Positions 1 to 10,552 of a stretch of 64,000 bases of DNA are shown here, one piece after another; within the stretch, counting starts at the first letter, position 1, and each line of letters opens with the position of its first letter. Below the pieces are notes generated by a model. It worked only from the letters and a program-made list of their open reading frames with translations, was not told where the DNA came from and did not search any database. Source of the DNA: Cycas panzhihuaensis. Its lineage: Eukaryota; Cycadophyta. The stretch lies in NCBI GenBank assembly GCA_023213395.1, contig CM041465.1, positions 165,175,741-165,239,740 on the forward strand, given 5' to 3'. Position numbers and translations under genes: made by a program.

Positions 1-10
1 TTCATTGTGC

Positions 11-901
11 CTAGTCTAGATTGATTTTGATGTAAATCCTATAAACAACCATATTCAATCGCAACTTGCATATCATCATTATCCTGCAAAACACTTGATT
101 ACCATGTACAATAGTGATTTCTTCAATCTTTGGAGCGGAATCTTGATCAACTAGCATACTCTTTGAAATTGAATAAATGCTCAAAGTACGAACATCATTC
201 AAACTTGAATCAATATTTAAAGTAGAAATATCATCAATATAAGACTCATCCTTTATAGGACCATCAGATTCATATCCAATTTCTCTTGAAATCATGGTGT
301 CATCTATATAAACCTTTATCAACTCATCACTTTCAACATCTTCATTAGTAGTTGTAGTCTCATCAATACATTCAACCATCGTTTCTTTACATTCAGTAGA
401 AATTTCATTAGTACTCATATCTTCTTTATCTTGACATGTTGTTTCATTAGAGTTGATGATATTTTCTTCATTTGTTGTACTTGTACCATAACCATAACTA
501 GCCTTAATTACCTTTTTAATCATTCGTTGTGTCTCTTTAGGGGTTTGTTCAAATACTTCCTTTAGAAAATCCCAAGCTTTTTTAGCATTACTTGTATGTA
601 GAATCATAGGAATGACAAAATGGAATTTGGAAGGAAGATCAACCTCATTGAATGCAGGACGAATCATAATTAATGCCTTTTTATCTTTCTTCTCAAGCAT
701 TTTCTTTTCTTCTTCATCCTTAAGGATATCATATTCATCAGTAACAATCTTCTACAAACCTCTAGCTATGAATAAACATTTTATTTTAATTGTCCAAAAG
801 AAGTAGTCTTCACTATTACACTTAGGTACTGGAAGAAACGAATCCTTTAAGTAATATTCATTTGTTTTAGGAGCATATATAACCACATCATTATCCTCCA
901 T
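11..901 (-). pseudogene. Copia-type gag (DUF4219/UBN2-like), broken
   Basis: Read on the minus strand from an ATG at 901-899, one frame runs about 296 codons to a stop at 11, broken by an in-frame TAG at 754-752 (codon 50). The N-terminal part has the layout of Copia capsid proteins: a short start, then a W-containing stretch (YFFWTIKIKCLF), and around residues 104-119 a UBN2-like segment (AKKAWDFLKEVFEQ). The protein would build the virus-like particle that packages element RNA. The last 140 residues are acidic and rich in T, N, E and D, with no zinc knuckle, so the C-terminus may be unrelated sequence. A Met-type primer binding site and a candidate LTR lie upstream at 2311-2554 in the same orientation. 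The pol part would lie outside the window. Family call from motifs only. Confidence 0.6.
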
Positions 902-2310
902 GATTGTAAATACCATTTTCTAACACCATGTCCCTTTTCCAATCAACAAATTCACCCATCAATCTCAACAAACTTTCTCATGTCTCATGTCTCTTATATT
1001 ACTGACTTCATCATCACATCATTACCTTATGCATCTCACATATGCCAAATAGTCACATAAAATCCAAACACTCACTTCACCAAATCAATGCCTCATAAAT
1101 CTCACAATGATCACACATGCCATATGTCACTACCAAGATACATACTTCACTTGATTGCCCAAAACATAACTCATGCCATTACACCACTCAATAATTTTGA
1201 TTCCCTGCAACTCAAGTATCTTCAACAAAAGAAACTCATCCTTCTTTGCCTATTCAATCAATTAGAACATATCATCAAACATGCTTGATCTCATCCTTAA
1301 ACACACCTAACAATTGCCCAATCTTGTCATGTAACCTCACATGTAACAAGCACCTCATTGCCTCAAATCACTATCTTTCTTGCCCTCAAAATAGCTTTGT
1401 TATGCCCATCAAGTCCCTTCACGTAAATCACATTCTAGGGAGCACTTAATTGTCATATTCCATCCAACTCATTCATGCAAACACATGTATTATCACTTTA
1501 TTACCATACTATGCCCTCGTCACAATAGCTCTCTCATACAAACACATGTAAGAAAGCACTCAAACTATCATTAAATAATCACCACCATGCATCTTAAATC
1601 ATTAATAGAGCACCAAATATATTCACATCAACATGGCTTAATGCCATCTAACATTGCAATAATACTTTCCCAAGCACAACATATGTAAGAGAGCCTCAAA
1701 TAATCACCTCATTACCATTGCCTTATTCATGTCACCATATTAATATAAAACCCTTAAATTTCTAAAAAAATTATTTCTAAAAAAAAAATAGCTCAAAAAT
1801 ACATAAAATATGGATGAAAATGATGGCCTCTGAAATATGATTCCAACAGTTCATACGAAATTAAATTCTGATATATAGATAAAAAGTTATGCTCCTTTTA
1901 AGAATTTGATAATTAGGGTTTCTAGGGGTTATGATAGTACCTTATGATAAACTGATAATAACTTTTTATTCTAAACTATGATGAACCTTAAACTACTTCC
2001 ATTAGAAAGAGAATTTAAAAATGCATAGAATCAAAAAAAAATTGAGGTCATTTGGATACTTGTAGCCAAAGTTATGGCTCTTTGAAGTTAAGGTTGCAGA
2101 TTTGTCCCAAAAATACGGTGATGGAAAAAATGCAAACCGAAATTAATTCTGCTGCAATTTTTGCACTTTCACCCTAAAATCTGTAGTGCAACCACTCAAA
2201 TTTTATAAAACAAGCTATTTCGTCTCAATTTCGCCATTACTTTTCAGAAATTTCAACGTTATGGCACCTCCCAAATCACTACTCTAATACCGAACAAAAA
2301 CACCTCTCTC
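902..2310. other. Long AT-rich leader, no gene
   Basis: This is the stretch between the gag relic and its primer binding site, so it is read as the untranslated leader of the minus-strand Copia element. It is AT-rich with many CACAT/TCAT-type words. Short open frames at 1088-1288 and 1246-1449 have no recognisable content. A 1.4 kb leader is long for a Copia element and may hide an insertion. Confidence 0.35.
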
Positions 2311-2331
2311 AACCTGGGTGCTTTGATACCA
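2311..2331 (-). other. Primer binding site, initiator Met tRNA type
   Basis: On the minus strand the bases directly after the LTR end read TGGTATCAAAGC, one base off the TGGTATCAGAGC complementary to the plant initiator methionine tRNA 3' end. This is where minus-strand DNA synthesis would start. It fixes the element's orientation and the inner LTR edge. Confidence 0.7.
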
Positions 2332-2554
2332 TGTTGGAAAACATAACCTATTATAAGATAATTACAAACAGAAACAAACACCTCCACAGGATTGAACGGT
2401 ACCCTTAAGGTACCTCAAATTGTATTAACAAAACATGCTTACAACATCATTACAATATGATACATAAAATTGTGTATTTATAATATAAGTCATGATGGAA
2501 GAGTAGGACCCACTTGCATGTGGGACAAGTCAAATGTGCATTAATATTCCAATA
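2332..2554 (-). repeat. Candidate 5' LTR of the minus-strand Copia element
   Basis: The inner edge is set by the primer binding site: on the plus strand the repeat begins TGTTGGAA. The outer edge is inferred from TTCCAATA at 2547-2554, which would complete a terminal inverted repeat (TGTTGGAA...TTCCAACA) with one change. The resulting 223 bp is short but acceptable. No second LTR is in the window, so the outer edge cannot be confirmed. Confidence 0.45.
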
Positions 2555-4589
2555 GTTAGGCTCTAGAGAACCCATTTCATATTAAATTTGCCATTAGAGA
2601 GAATTATTATTTATTATTATTGAGTCACATCTATTTTTAATCATATTTATGACATGTTTTACTAAATATTATAGCCCATAGAGATAATTGTAGCCCATAG
2701 TGACATGTTTACAACCTATAGAAGCATGATTTGTAAGTATATAGTGGTAATTTGAGGCCATTGTGACTTTGTAAGGCCTTAAAGCCCTTTGTTTCCAGCC
2801 ATTATAGCTAAAGAGTTACTTGTATTATCCTATATTGGCAAGAGGCAGGATCCTTTTTTATCCACTCTTACATTATTCTTCAGCTTACCTATTCGGCCAC
2901 ATAGGATATCATGTTCCTAGGGTAGAGTTGAATTGGCATTGACTATACTGTGTACATGAAGGAGCATATTAGTTAACTGATGATCACAATGGTTGGTTAC
3001 CCATGTGATCTAGTGGATGGAGTTTATTTCCTATGGATGATAGTAGTAACTTATATTATTGCAGTAGCTTTTGTTCTAGTAGATTTGAAGAGTCTACTTA
3101 TATTTTTAATGTGGTATTTTATTTTATGTAATTATTTATTATAAGAGGGAACGTTGGGTGTAATATCCAATTACATCTATACCCTATTCACATATACTTT
3201 TAGATTATTTTATATTTTATATTATAGGTCTCCTTGAGTTGTGTGCCACATAGAAATGTGTGATAACATATAATAGTTGACCATTAAGGGTTTTCACATA
3301 TGTGGTGAGTTGTATCATAAGTATATACATCATACCTACATAATTTAAAGTTTGGCCATTTTTTCTTATTTTTTTGTATTAACTTATATATGTTTTATCA
3401 ATTTAGTGCTTCATTTTATTATTTTTTCACTCATCGTATTTATTCATTATTAAAGTTATATTCTAAATCCAATAGATCCTTTTAAGCTATATCAACTAAT
3501 ATACTGTTATAAATATTACTTCATATTCTACTTTTATGGATGATAATATAATAATTATCTATTTCTTACTACTCAATAAGATGATCCCTAAGTTTATGTT
3601 GAAATAATACCCTAAAGTTGATTTCCTATCATCCTTATTTCTAGCTTAATCTGAATATTTATGACTAACTAATTTAAAATCTATCATTGGTATATATCCT
3701 AACTCAAAATTTAATGTGCCATTTACATACTTTAATATCCTTCTAACTTCTTCAAGAGTGTTTCCATTGATACTTTATTCTTTAGTTCTTTAATTCCCTA
3801 AATGAAATAAGTCTCATCCCTCCTAATTCTGATCCTTCAAGGTTTAGTTCTAACTCTAATTGTCCTTACAACCATTATCTAACTTTTAAACTCTATTAAA
3901 TTTGTAAATGTCTATATAAAAAGATAATCATCTACTAGAATATATAGTTAATTAGCCATTGTAATAAATAGTTTTCTAGGATGTCCTTTACGTAAATGGT
4001 TCATTGTCATCTTCACCTTGCTATCATATATTAACCATTTTATGTGTTCGCATTGTATATAGAATAATCAAAGTTACCTTAGAAGCAAATCAAACTAGTT
4101 GGTCAAATACATAATAAGTCAAATAACTTAATATTCAAGAACAAGTCAAGCTACTTGGCCAAATAATATTCAAGAATCTTGTTTTACTTTAATGCTTCTT
4201 CACAAAAATGTTCTTTTACTAAGTGGTCTAAAATTTACAAATCAACCCACTTACTTCATCATATTATTATTATTGCTATAAATTTTAGTATAAACCATAG
4301 ATCTTAAACATATACTCTACTCTATTAGTTTTGGGTGTCTCTATGCTAAACATCTTTTTTTTTTTTGTTAAGTAAAATCTATATAAAGTGGAGATGACCC
4401 TTCAATGTAAGGCGCTGCAAGAGAGGGGGAACTATTCTACTAGAATCACCTAGTACTTACACCTAGCCTCACTTTCTTTAGAGAGACCAATAAAACAGTA
4501 CTCCATGCCATTCAAAATAGTGAGAGGATATAATAATCTAAATTAAATTACATAATATCTATCACTCATAGAAAATGATTATAATAACC
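2555..4589. other. AT-rich sequence, unassigned
   Basis: No credible coding region. There is a T-run around 4350. The stretch at 4360-4500 has slightly higher GC but no motif I recognise. It is probably old transposon debris. Confidence 0.4.
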
Positions 4590-4973
4590 TGAAGGAACTA
4601 AAACGATGGAGAACATGGTAGAACATAAATACATAGATCAATACATTATTGCATAAACAGAAAATCCTTTGTATTCAATCCATTGTTTGAGAGAGAGCAT
4701 TACAAATGTCTAAAAGTAGGTAGTATTAAAGACACTAGGGTTGCACACCCCTTCAAATATATAATTTGTAGGAGGAGGGAAACTCCTCAACCCTTATAAT
4801 TTAAACAATACTAAATATTACAAACTTATCTCAAAATAACTTAACTCAAATCAACTTAATCTTATCTTACACTTACTTTCATATGTGAGCACCCACATAT
4901 GTAAATTGATGAGAGTGAGCTGTGAACTTCTAGTTGAAATGTAGGAGTTGGGTGATGATCATTAACCCCAACA
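4590..4973 (-). repeat. 3' LTR of element D
   Basis: A 384 bp copy matching 9845-10231 almost end to end with scattered substitutions. It is bounded by TG and CA and abuts the polypurine tract at 4974-4986. Confidence 0.85.
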
Positions 4974-4986
4974 TTCTCCCCCTTAA
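4974..4986 (-). other. Polypurine tract of element D
   Basis: On the minus strand TTAAGGGGGAGAA lies directly before the 3' LTR start (TGTTGGGG). This is the usual plus-strand primer and it independently confirms orientation and LTR edge. Confidence 0.8.
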
Positions 4987-5055
4987 TGGTCATCACAAAC
5001 AACTTATCTTTTCTTTAAACTTATGAAACTTGTACTTGAAATTTTTTTTAAAATT

Positions 5056-5709
5056 CTATCTCTTAGCTTGATCTTTATTAACTTGCCTCATCCTTTTTTC
5101 AATATATGTCTCTTTACCATGGAGTGGTGCAAAAAATATGTAAGTAAATGTAGCTTGATTTAAATGTAGATGTGTGGCTACAACTTTGACTTTATTAACT
5201 TGAACTTTAACTTTATCTTCTGAAGTCTTTATGTTGTGAGTAACTATTATATCATAAGATCTCTCCTCTATCATATCATAAGGTTCCTCTCTCTCAAATG
5301 GAGGATCAGGTTCTTGTGCAACAAGATAATCATATATTTAATTTGAATCTTCCTTGGTCTTTTCATTACAATCTACCTGTTATGGCACCTATCTCATATG
5401 CTCAATAATATCAATGTTAAATTCATTGAGGGTATCTCCCCCATAAGTAGAAACTAAAATGTCCCATATGGATTTAAAAGTTGTTAGTTCACAAACTTTA
5501 GAAAACACATTATTATCTATAGTGCAAAATAATATCCCTAAGACTTAATTATCCTTTTTAAAGTTTTATTTAATACTAAGATCATATTCATCTTATAAGT
5601 ACTTCCAAAGATCATTTATAATAAAATAATTGTGCATTATTTTGTGCCATTGGGAAAAATTATGGCCATTAAATATAAGAAATTGTACTTTATTAAGATT
5701 GATCGCCAT
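5056..5709 (-). pseudogene. Copia-type gag (DUF4219-like) relic of element D
   Basis: From the ATG at 5709-5707 a single minus-strand frame can be followed for 218 codons to 5056 without a frameshift, but with several in-frame stops. Residues 1-40 carry the capsid N-terminal signature: a short lead, then FNGHNFSQWHKIM and ENDLW-type sequence (here INDLWKYL). Around residue 80 is a SIWDILVSTYGG segment like the UBN2 core. The tail (residues 145 to the end) is lysine/valine-rich, with no zinc finger. The lack of frameshifts beside many stops suggests point mutation rather than indels. It lies 80 bp from the 3' LTR, an odd place for gag and consistent with loss of the whole pol region. Confidence 0.6.
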
Positions 5710-7307
5710 TTTACAGATAACTTTAGTACATAAGAGGAATACACTTTTACTAAGTTAAAGAACTCAATAAATCAATAAACTTATATAATTTTAAATATAA
5801 TTTTTGAAAGAAATGTAATACCCTTTAAAAAAATAAAACATACCTTTAGAAAATATATTAACTAAATGCAATTGTTATAAGTGCAAGAAGTAAGTGAAAT
5901 CCTATTAGGATATATTAAATGCTCAAGTTTAGCAACTTCAAAGCTATACTAAACAATGTCATAATAAAGTGAAATTATACTAATTTAAAGATCAATGAAA
6001 AAACTATTCAATGCAATTGACTGTTTTGAAAACGAGTTCCTACAAGTCAATATTTTAATGAACAAACGATGCTGTCCTCTTTTGAGGCTTAACATGAGCC
6101 TAAGGCTTAAAATATTATAAAAATGTTAGTAAAAAAATGTATAAAATGATAAAAAGGATCAAATATAGTTTACAGAGCTACTTAATATATTTTCAGTTAA
6201 AAATTTCTAAGAAATAATATATGTAAATATGCAATAATGACAAATTAGAGGCTATTATGTACCTAAACTTTGATGGATTTGAAATCAACAAAAACACTTT
6301 AAAACTTATAAATATAGTGTTAGTTCGAAGAGGAGTGAGTCAGCTTCCAAATGAAACTAACGAATCTGAATTCTGACATAAAACAGAAAAGTTATAATAA
6401 AAATAGCAACAAGTACTTTTATGTGAATATGCTAAAAAAACACTAAAGTGTCACTTTCACTGATTAAAATAAATAATAAAAAATAAAATGAGTAAATGGT
6501 GATGAAGTTTGCTAAAGATAGATTGCTACATAGCATATCTGGGTAAAAAATAATATTCTGGTGATAAAATATAATTTGATAAAAAAAGGATTTTGTGAAA
6601 ATAGTTTAAAACAGCTTTAAAAATGAATGATCAACTTTAAATTAACTAAAAGTGGGTTAAATCAACTCTAAATAGGGCATATAACCAATCGAAATCATAT
6701 CTCAAAAAATTTCAAATGCAATGGAACTGGTTTTGTCAGAAATCGATGACCCAGTCAAAAGTTATGGCAAACATTTGCCAGACACCCTATGTGAAATGAA
6801 AAAATAAAAAATAAATAAAAAGAAAAGTTTTATAAAAAAGCGAATTAACCCCTTTAGCAATACGCTAAGGGTCACATGGAGAGATGTAATCGGGGGTTAA
6901 AGATCGAAGGGGGCTATATTTTTAAATCTAGATTTGAAAAATATATAATTAAATTTATTTTCTTTTAAAACCTTATAAAAAAATAAAAAATAAAAAGTGA
7001 AATTTTTGAATAAAAAAATAAAGAAATGGCGCCTGGCTAACGTTGCTCCATTGCGTTAACTCACGTGGACGAATGAAATTGCTGAGGGGCCATCGCTGGA
7101 CTGCTATTACGAAACTGATAGATAATTGGCCCCCTTGAGAGATTATAGGGCTTTGATGGCAATGATTCTGTGGGTTTTAAATCCTTGAGTACTATTGAAC
7201 ATTCACATGGTAGAGATTTGTAGTAGAGGTAGGACAATAAAGGGAAAAGGAACATATGTAAGAATGAAAGCATATGCTTAGATTGTAGGTGGAATGAGGG
7301 AACAAAT
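5710..7307. other. Internal leader-like region of element D, no gene
   Basis: AT-rich, no recognisable coding content. A GC-richer island near 7020-7200 contains ATGGCGCCTGGC-type sequence. The 6340-6790 stretch resembles in style the leader at 1800-2300. On the minus strand it lies upstream of gag and is read as untranslated leader. Confidence 0.35.
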
Positions 7308-8197
7308 GTGGCAGATTCTTCTCAACCACAACTCCAAAGGGAAGATCTGCGCTCCTGGAGAGTTATTCATGGACAAGATAGAACCTTAAGTAATTCTCAG
7401 AGGGTTCAAGCAGGTGAATATTCCATTTCCCAGAAAATGAATCGAGACACTACAAGGGAGTATACAGATCATGGGAATAATAGTTATCCAAATGAGGGGA
7501 TGGATTTTAATTGTAAGGGGAGTCAAGCTTATAAGAAGTCCAAAGTTGATCTAGAAGCTGGGATTGACACAAGTTTTTTAAACATATAGGATGATGAACA
7601 TGAAATAGCAATGAATACCACTGAAAGGTCACCTGTGAGTGATAATCTTACACTCTGGGAGCAGATTGAAAGATTAGAGGACAGACTGTAGCAATTGCCA
7701 AGAAGAAGAATGCACAGCTATCACTTGGATGATGAATGGATAATAATAAGCCAGGAGCTTTAGAAAATAATAGCAACTTACACAGTTATCTTGAGGGAAG
7801 GATCCAAAGAAGAAGACACCATGGCTATTATGTATACTCCTGTTGCAGGGGCAATTTTTTGCAAAGTGGAGAGATGTGGTCGGATTCAAGCCAACTTAAG
7901 GATGCTAAAGCTTTTCAGAAAATTCTTTCCAATGGAATATTTGGTAAACTGATGTACCGTCCTAAGAAATCATATGGACCTAAGAATGTGATGCAAAATT
8001 CTTTCAAAACAATGGAAATAAAAAGCCAATGGGTTACCTCTAATATGTACTTACTTCTGCCTCTAAAATCAGACAAATTGAAGCTAGTGAAAAAGAGGTT
8101 AATATTGATTGGAGATGTATTAGTCGTTGTGATTTGGGAGTACGATTATTTAAGGGGCAAGTTTTCACAATGGGCAGCCCAGTTCATGGACAACTAG
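7308..8197 (+). pseudogene. Unrecognised reading frames opposite to element D
   Basis: Two open stretches run on the plus strand, against the element: 7308-7589 (about 93 codons, polar, Q/S/R/D-rich, no ATG, GTG at the left edge) and 7736-8197 (153 codons, basic, ending in a hydrophobic [13 protein letters not shown] patch). They are in different frames with stops between. I recognise no family. They could be the decayed first reading frame of a LINE or a captured host fragment; the plus-strand T-run at 8432-8448 would not suit a plus-strand poly(A) tail. They may also be chance. Base composition is less AT-rich than the surroundings. Confidence 0.2.
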
Positions 8198-8449
8198 GAA
8201 ATCCTCAAGCTGATAAAAAAACTACTGTTCTAGTTGAAGGTAAGCTACGAGGCGAGTTTATTGAGGAGACTACAGTTTACTCTTAAATTCTTTCAACTAG
8301 AGGGGGTTGTATCTAGTGTTATTATTATTTCTAGTTGGAAAGAAGGATGCACCTATTCCTTATGATGGGAGTGAAGCTTAAAATCTTATGTGTTTATTCC
8401 AAAAATAAGGAAAGATGACAAAAGTGTTGAGTTTTTTTTTTTTTTTTAG

Positions 8450-9158
8450 TTGAAAACAAAAAATCTTTATACAATATGTATATTACGAAAAAGATATTTC
8501 AAAAATTTTATAATTATATGGAAAAGCATGAAAAAATTTGGTGATTTAATGGAGCCACAAATGAAACCAGAAAATGTTTTAAATATATTGAAGAAAGTAT
8601 ATCAAAGAAATAAGAAATGTATACATATATTTGTATCTAAAAATTTGGAGTTGTTTATGGACTATTTTTGTTTAAAAATAAACAAAAAATGTGCCTGTAA
8701 AATGACTGAATCAGGAAAAAGGTCAAATATCCAAAGACCTAAAATGGTGAATATTAATCCAGAGATTCAAGCTTCCAATGCTACCAACACATGGATCTAC
8801 AAAGTTTTAAGTTCTGAGAGAGCTGATCTAAATATATTAACGAAAATATATGAAAAAGAAATCTATAAATTTGTATCTGAAAAACTTTCAAATATACAGG
8901 AGAAGATATATCAAAGAAATGAGAAATATATATGTTTATATATGAAAATAAATGGAAGAAGAACCTAGTAATGTAGCTGTGGCAGATTTGCAGAAAATGG
9001 ACTTCAGATTCTTCTAGTAGATGGATCTGTTGTAGTATAATTTCTCCAAGAGGCTTGTTAGGCTGAATATGCACTAAAACTTACACATATCTGAAAGAAG
9101 ATATTAAGTAAATGGACCAAATGTATAAAAAATGGTCAAATATTTAATAAAATATACA
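8450..9158. repeat. AT-rich, internally repetitive leader of element D
   Basis: Related blocks recur: a TATATCAAAGAAAT(A/G)AGAAAT motif near 8598 and again near 8908, about 310 bp apart, each followed by TATATAT and TCTAAAA/GAAAATAA. The open frame at 8450-8968 looks like low-complexity K/I/Y-rich noise from this composition. Confidence 0.4.
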
Positions 9159-9300
9159 GATCTAACGTAAATATTGTATAGATTTGAAGAAAATATTACA
9201 GATTGAAAGAAAATGTTATAGATCTGAAGAAAATATTACAGATTTGAAGAAAATATTATAGATCTAAAGAAAATATTGCAGATATGAAGTAAATATTGAA
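9159..9300 (+). repeat. 20-bp tandem repeat, seven units
   Basis: One 22-bp unit (9159-9180) is followed by six exact 20-bp periods (9181-9300) of consensus GATCTGAAGAAAATATTACA, differing at one to six positions each. A longer related word, AAAATGGTCAAATATTT, occurs at about 9129, 9324 and 9454, giving a second, looser level of repetition. It lies in the leader of element D. Confidence 0.85.
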
Positions 9301-9779
9301 TATATAAATAAAAAAACTAGAAAATGGTTAAATATTTGATAAAATATGCAGATCTAAAGAATATATATCATAGATCTTGAGAGAACTTAAATAAATATTG
9401 ATTGCAATTGTGCTTCTACATAGATCTGAAAAAAGTATTGAATAAATAGATAAAATATATTAGAAAATGGTCAAATATTTGACAGAAATATGTAAGACTT
9501 GTTGGTAAAATCTCCGTAGAGTGATAAAACTTGAATACTTACTGATTGCAAATATGCTCCTACACAGATCTAAAAAAATATCTGAAAAATATTTGTTATT
9601 TCATAAGTATAAATCAAGAATAATTATATCTTGATGATAAATAATACAAGAAACTACTAGAAAACTTTGTAGAAAATAAATATAACCAATATTTGCTTGC
9701 TTATAAGTAGATCTGCTGCAGATGCTAATAAATCTTCTTTATTCTAAAAAAAACTCTAAATAAAGGTGCAACAGCCCAA
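9301..9779. other. AT-rich leader of element D
   Basis: Continuation of the 5' leader with scattered AGATCT words. No coding content. Confidence 0.4.
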
Positions 9780-9844
9780 CAATCTCGACTCTTATACCAG
9801 ATGAAGGAATGTAGATGCATGCCCAACCTGACTCTAATACCAAA
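9780..9844 (-). other. Tandem pair of Met-type primer binding sites
   Basis: On the minus strand the LTR ends CCTTCA and is followed by TTGGTATTAGAGTCAGG (site 1, about 9828-9844). About 44 bp on there is a second CCTTCAT followed by CTGGTATAAGAGTCGAG (site 2, about 9784-9800). Both resemble TGGTATCAGAGCCAGG. Site 2 carries a copy of the LTR terminus with it, which points to a local duplication. Confidence 0.65.
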
Positions 9845-10231
9845 TGAAGGAACTAAAATGATGGAGAACATGGTAGAATATAAACGCATAGATCAATACA
9901 TTGTTGTATAAATAGAAAAATCCTTTGTATTCAATCCATTGTTTGAGAGAGAGCATTACAAATGTCCAAAAGCATGCGATGTCTAAAGACACTAGGGTTG
10001 CACACCCCTCCAAATATATAATTTGGGGGAGGAGGGAAACTCCTCAACCCCTAGAATTCAAACAATAATAAAATATTACAAAATTAACTCAAAATAACTT
10101 AACTCAAATCAACTTAACCTTACCTTACACTTACCTTCATATGTGAGCACCCACATGTGTAAATTGATGAGAGTGAGGTGTGCACTCCTGGTTGAAAGGT
10201 GGGAGTGGGGTGATGATCATTAACCTCAACA
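9845..10231 (-). repeat. 5' LTR of element D
   Basis: A 387 bp copy of the LTR, TG...CA on the plus strand, next to the primer binding sites and followed by the target-duplication-like GAACC. Confidence 0.85.
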
Positions 10232-10552
10232 GAACCTACAATCACTAGCACACTATTTTATCTTAAATTTGGCTAAGATAAAATGCTACATTAATATTGC
10301 CATAAACTTCATAAAATCTCTTGTTTAATGCCACCATAAGCCTCTTGAAATTTTACATCCAATGATCAATAAGATCTATATACCACACCACCTCCATTAA
10401 AAATGGCTTAGGCTTAACCTTGTACATTACCGACCTCCAAGAGGAGTAACATAAAATCAATGCATGCTAGTATTGGATAATGTGATGCCTAACCTTTTGT
10501 ATTACCTACCATTTAGTCTTGATATAACCTGCTAATCCAACACCATACCTAC
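10232..10552. other. Sequence between elements D and C, unassigned
   Basis: About 320 bp, AT-rich, no coding content recognised. Its last five bases (CCTAC, 10548-10552) look like the left target duplication of element C. Confidence 0.5.

Larger units (their letters stand above)
4590..10231 (-). mobile_element. LTR retrotransposon D (5.6 kb, gag only, nonautonomous)
   Basis: Two direct repeats of about 385 bp (4590-4973 and 9845-10231) begin TGAAGGAACTAAAA and end CAACA on the plus strand. Flanking 5-mers TAACC (left) and GAACC (right) match at four of five positions, as expected for an aged target duplication. On the minus strand a Met-type primer binding site follows the right-hand LTR and a polypurine tract precedes the left-hand LTR, so the element reads right to left. 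A gag relic lies near the 3' LTR (5056-5709). I find no protease, integrase or reverse transcriptase, so the element would have depended on enzymes in trans. The 4.1 kb between primer site and gag holds repeats and an unexplained opposite-strand reading frame. Confidence 0.8.

Noticed and set aside
8450-8968. 172-codon K/I/Y-rich frame
   Set aside because: Composition matches the surrounding AT-rich repeated leader, and internal repeats explain it.
9159-9300. CRISPR-like array
   Set aside because: Units are directly adjacent with no spacers, and the context is a plant retroelement leader.
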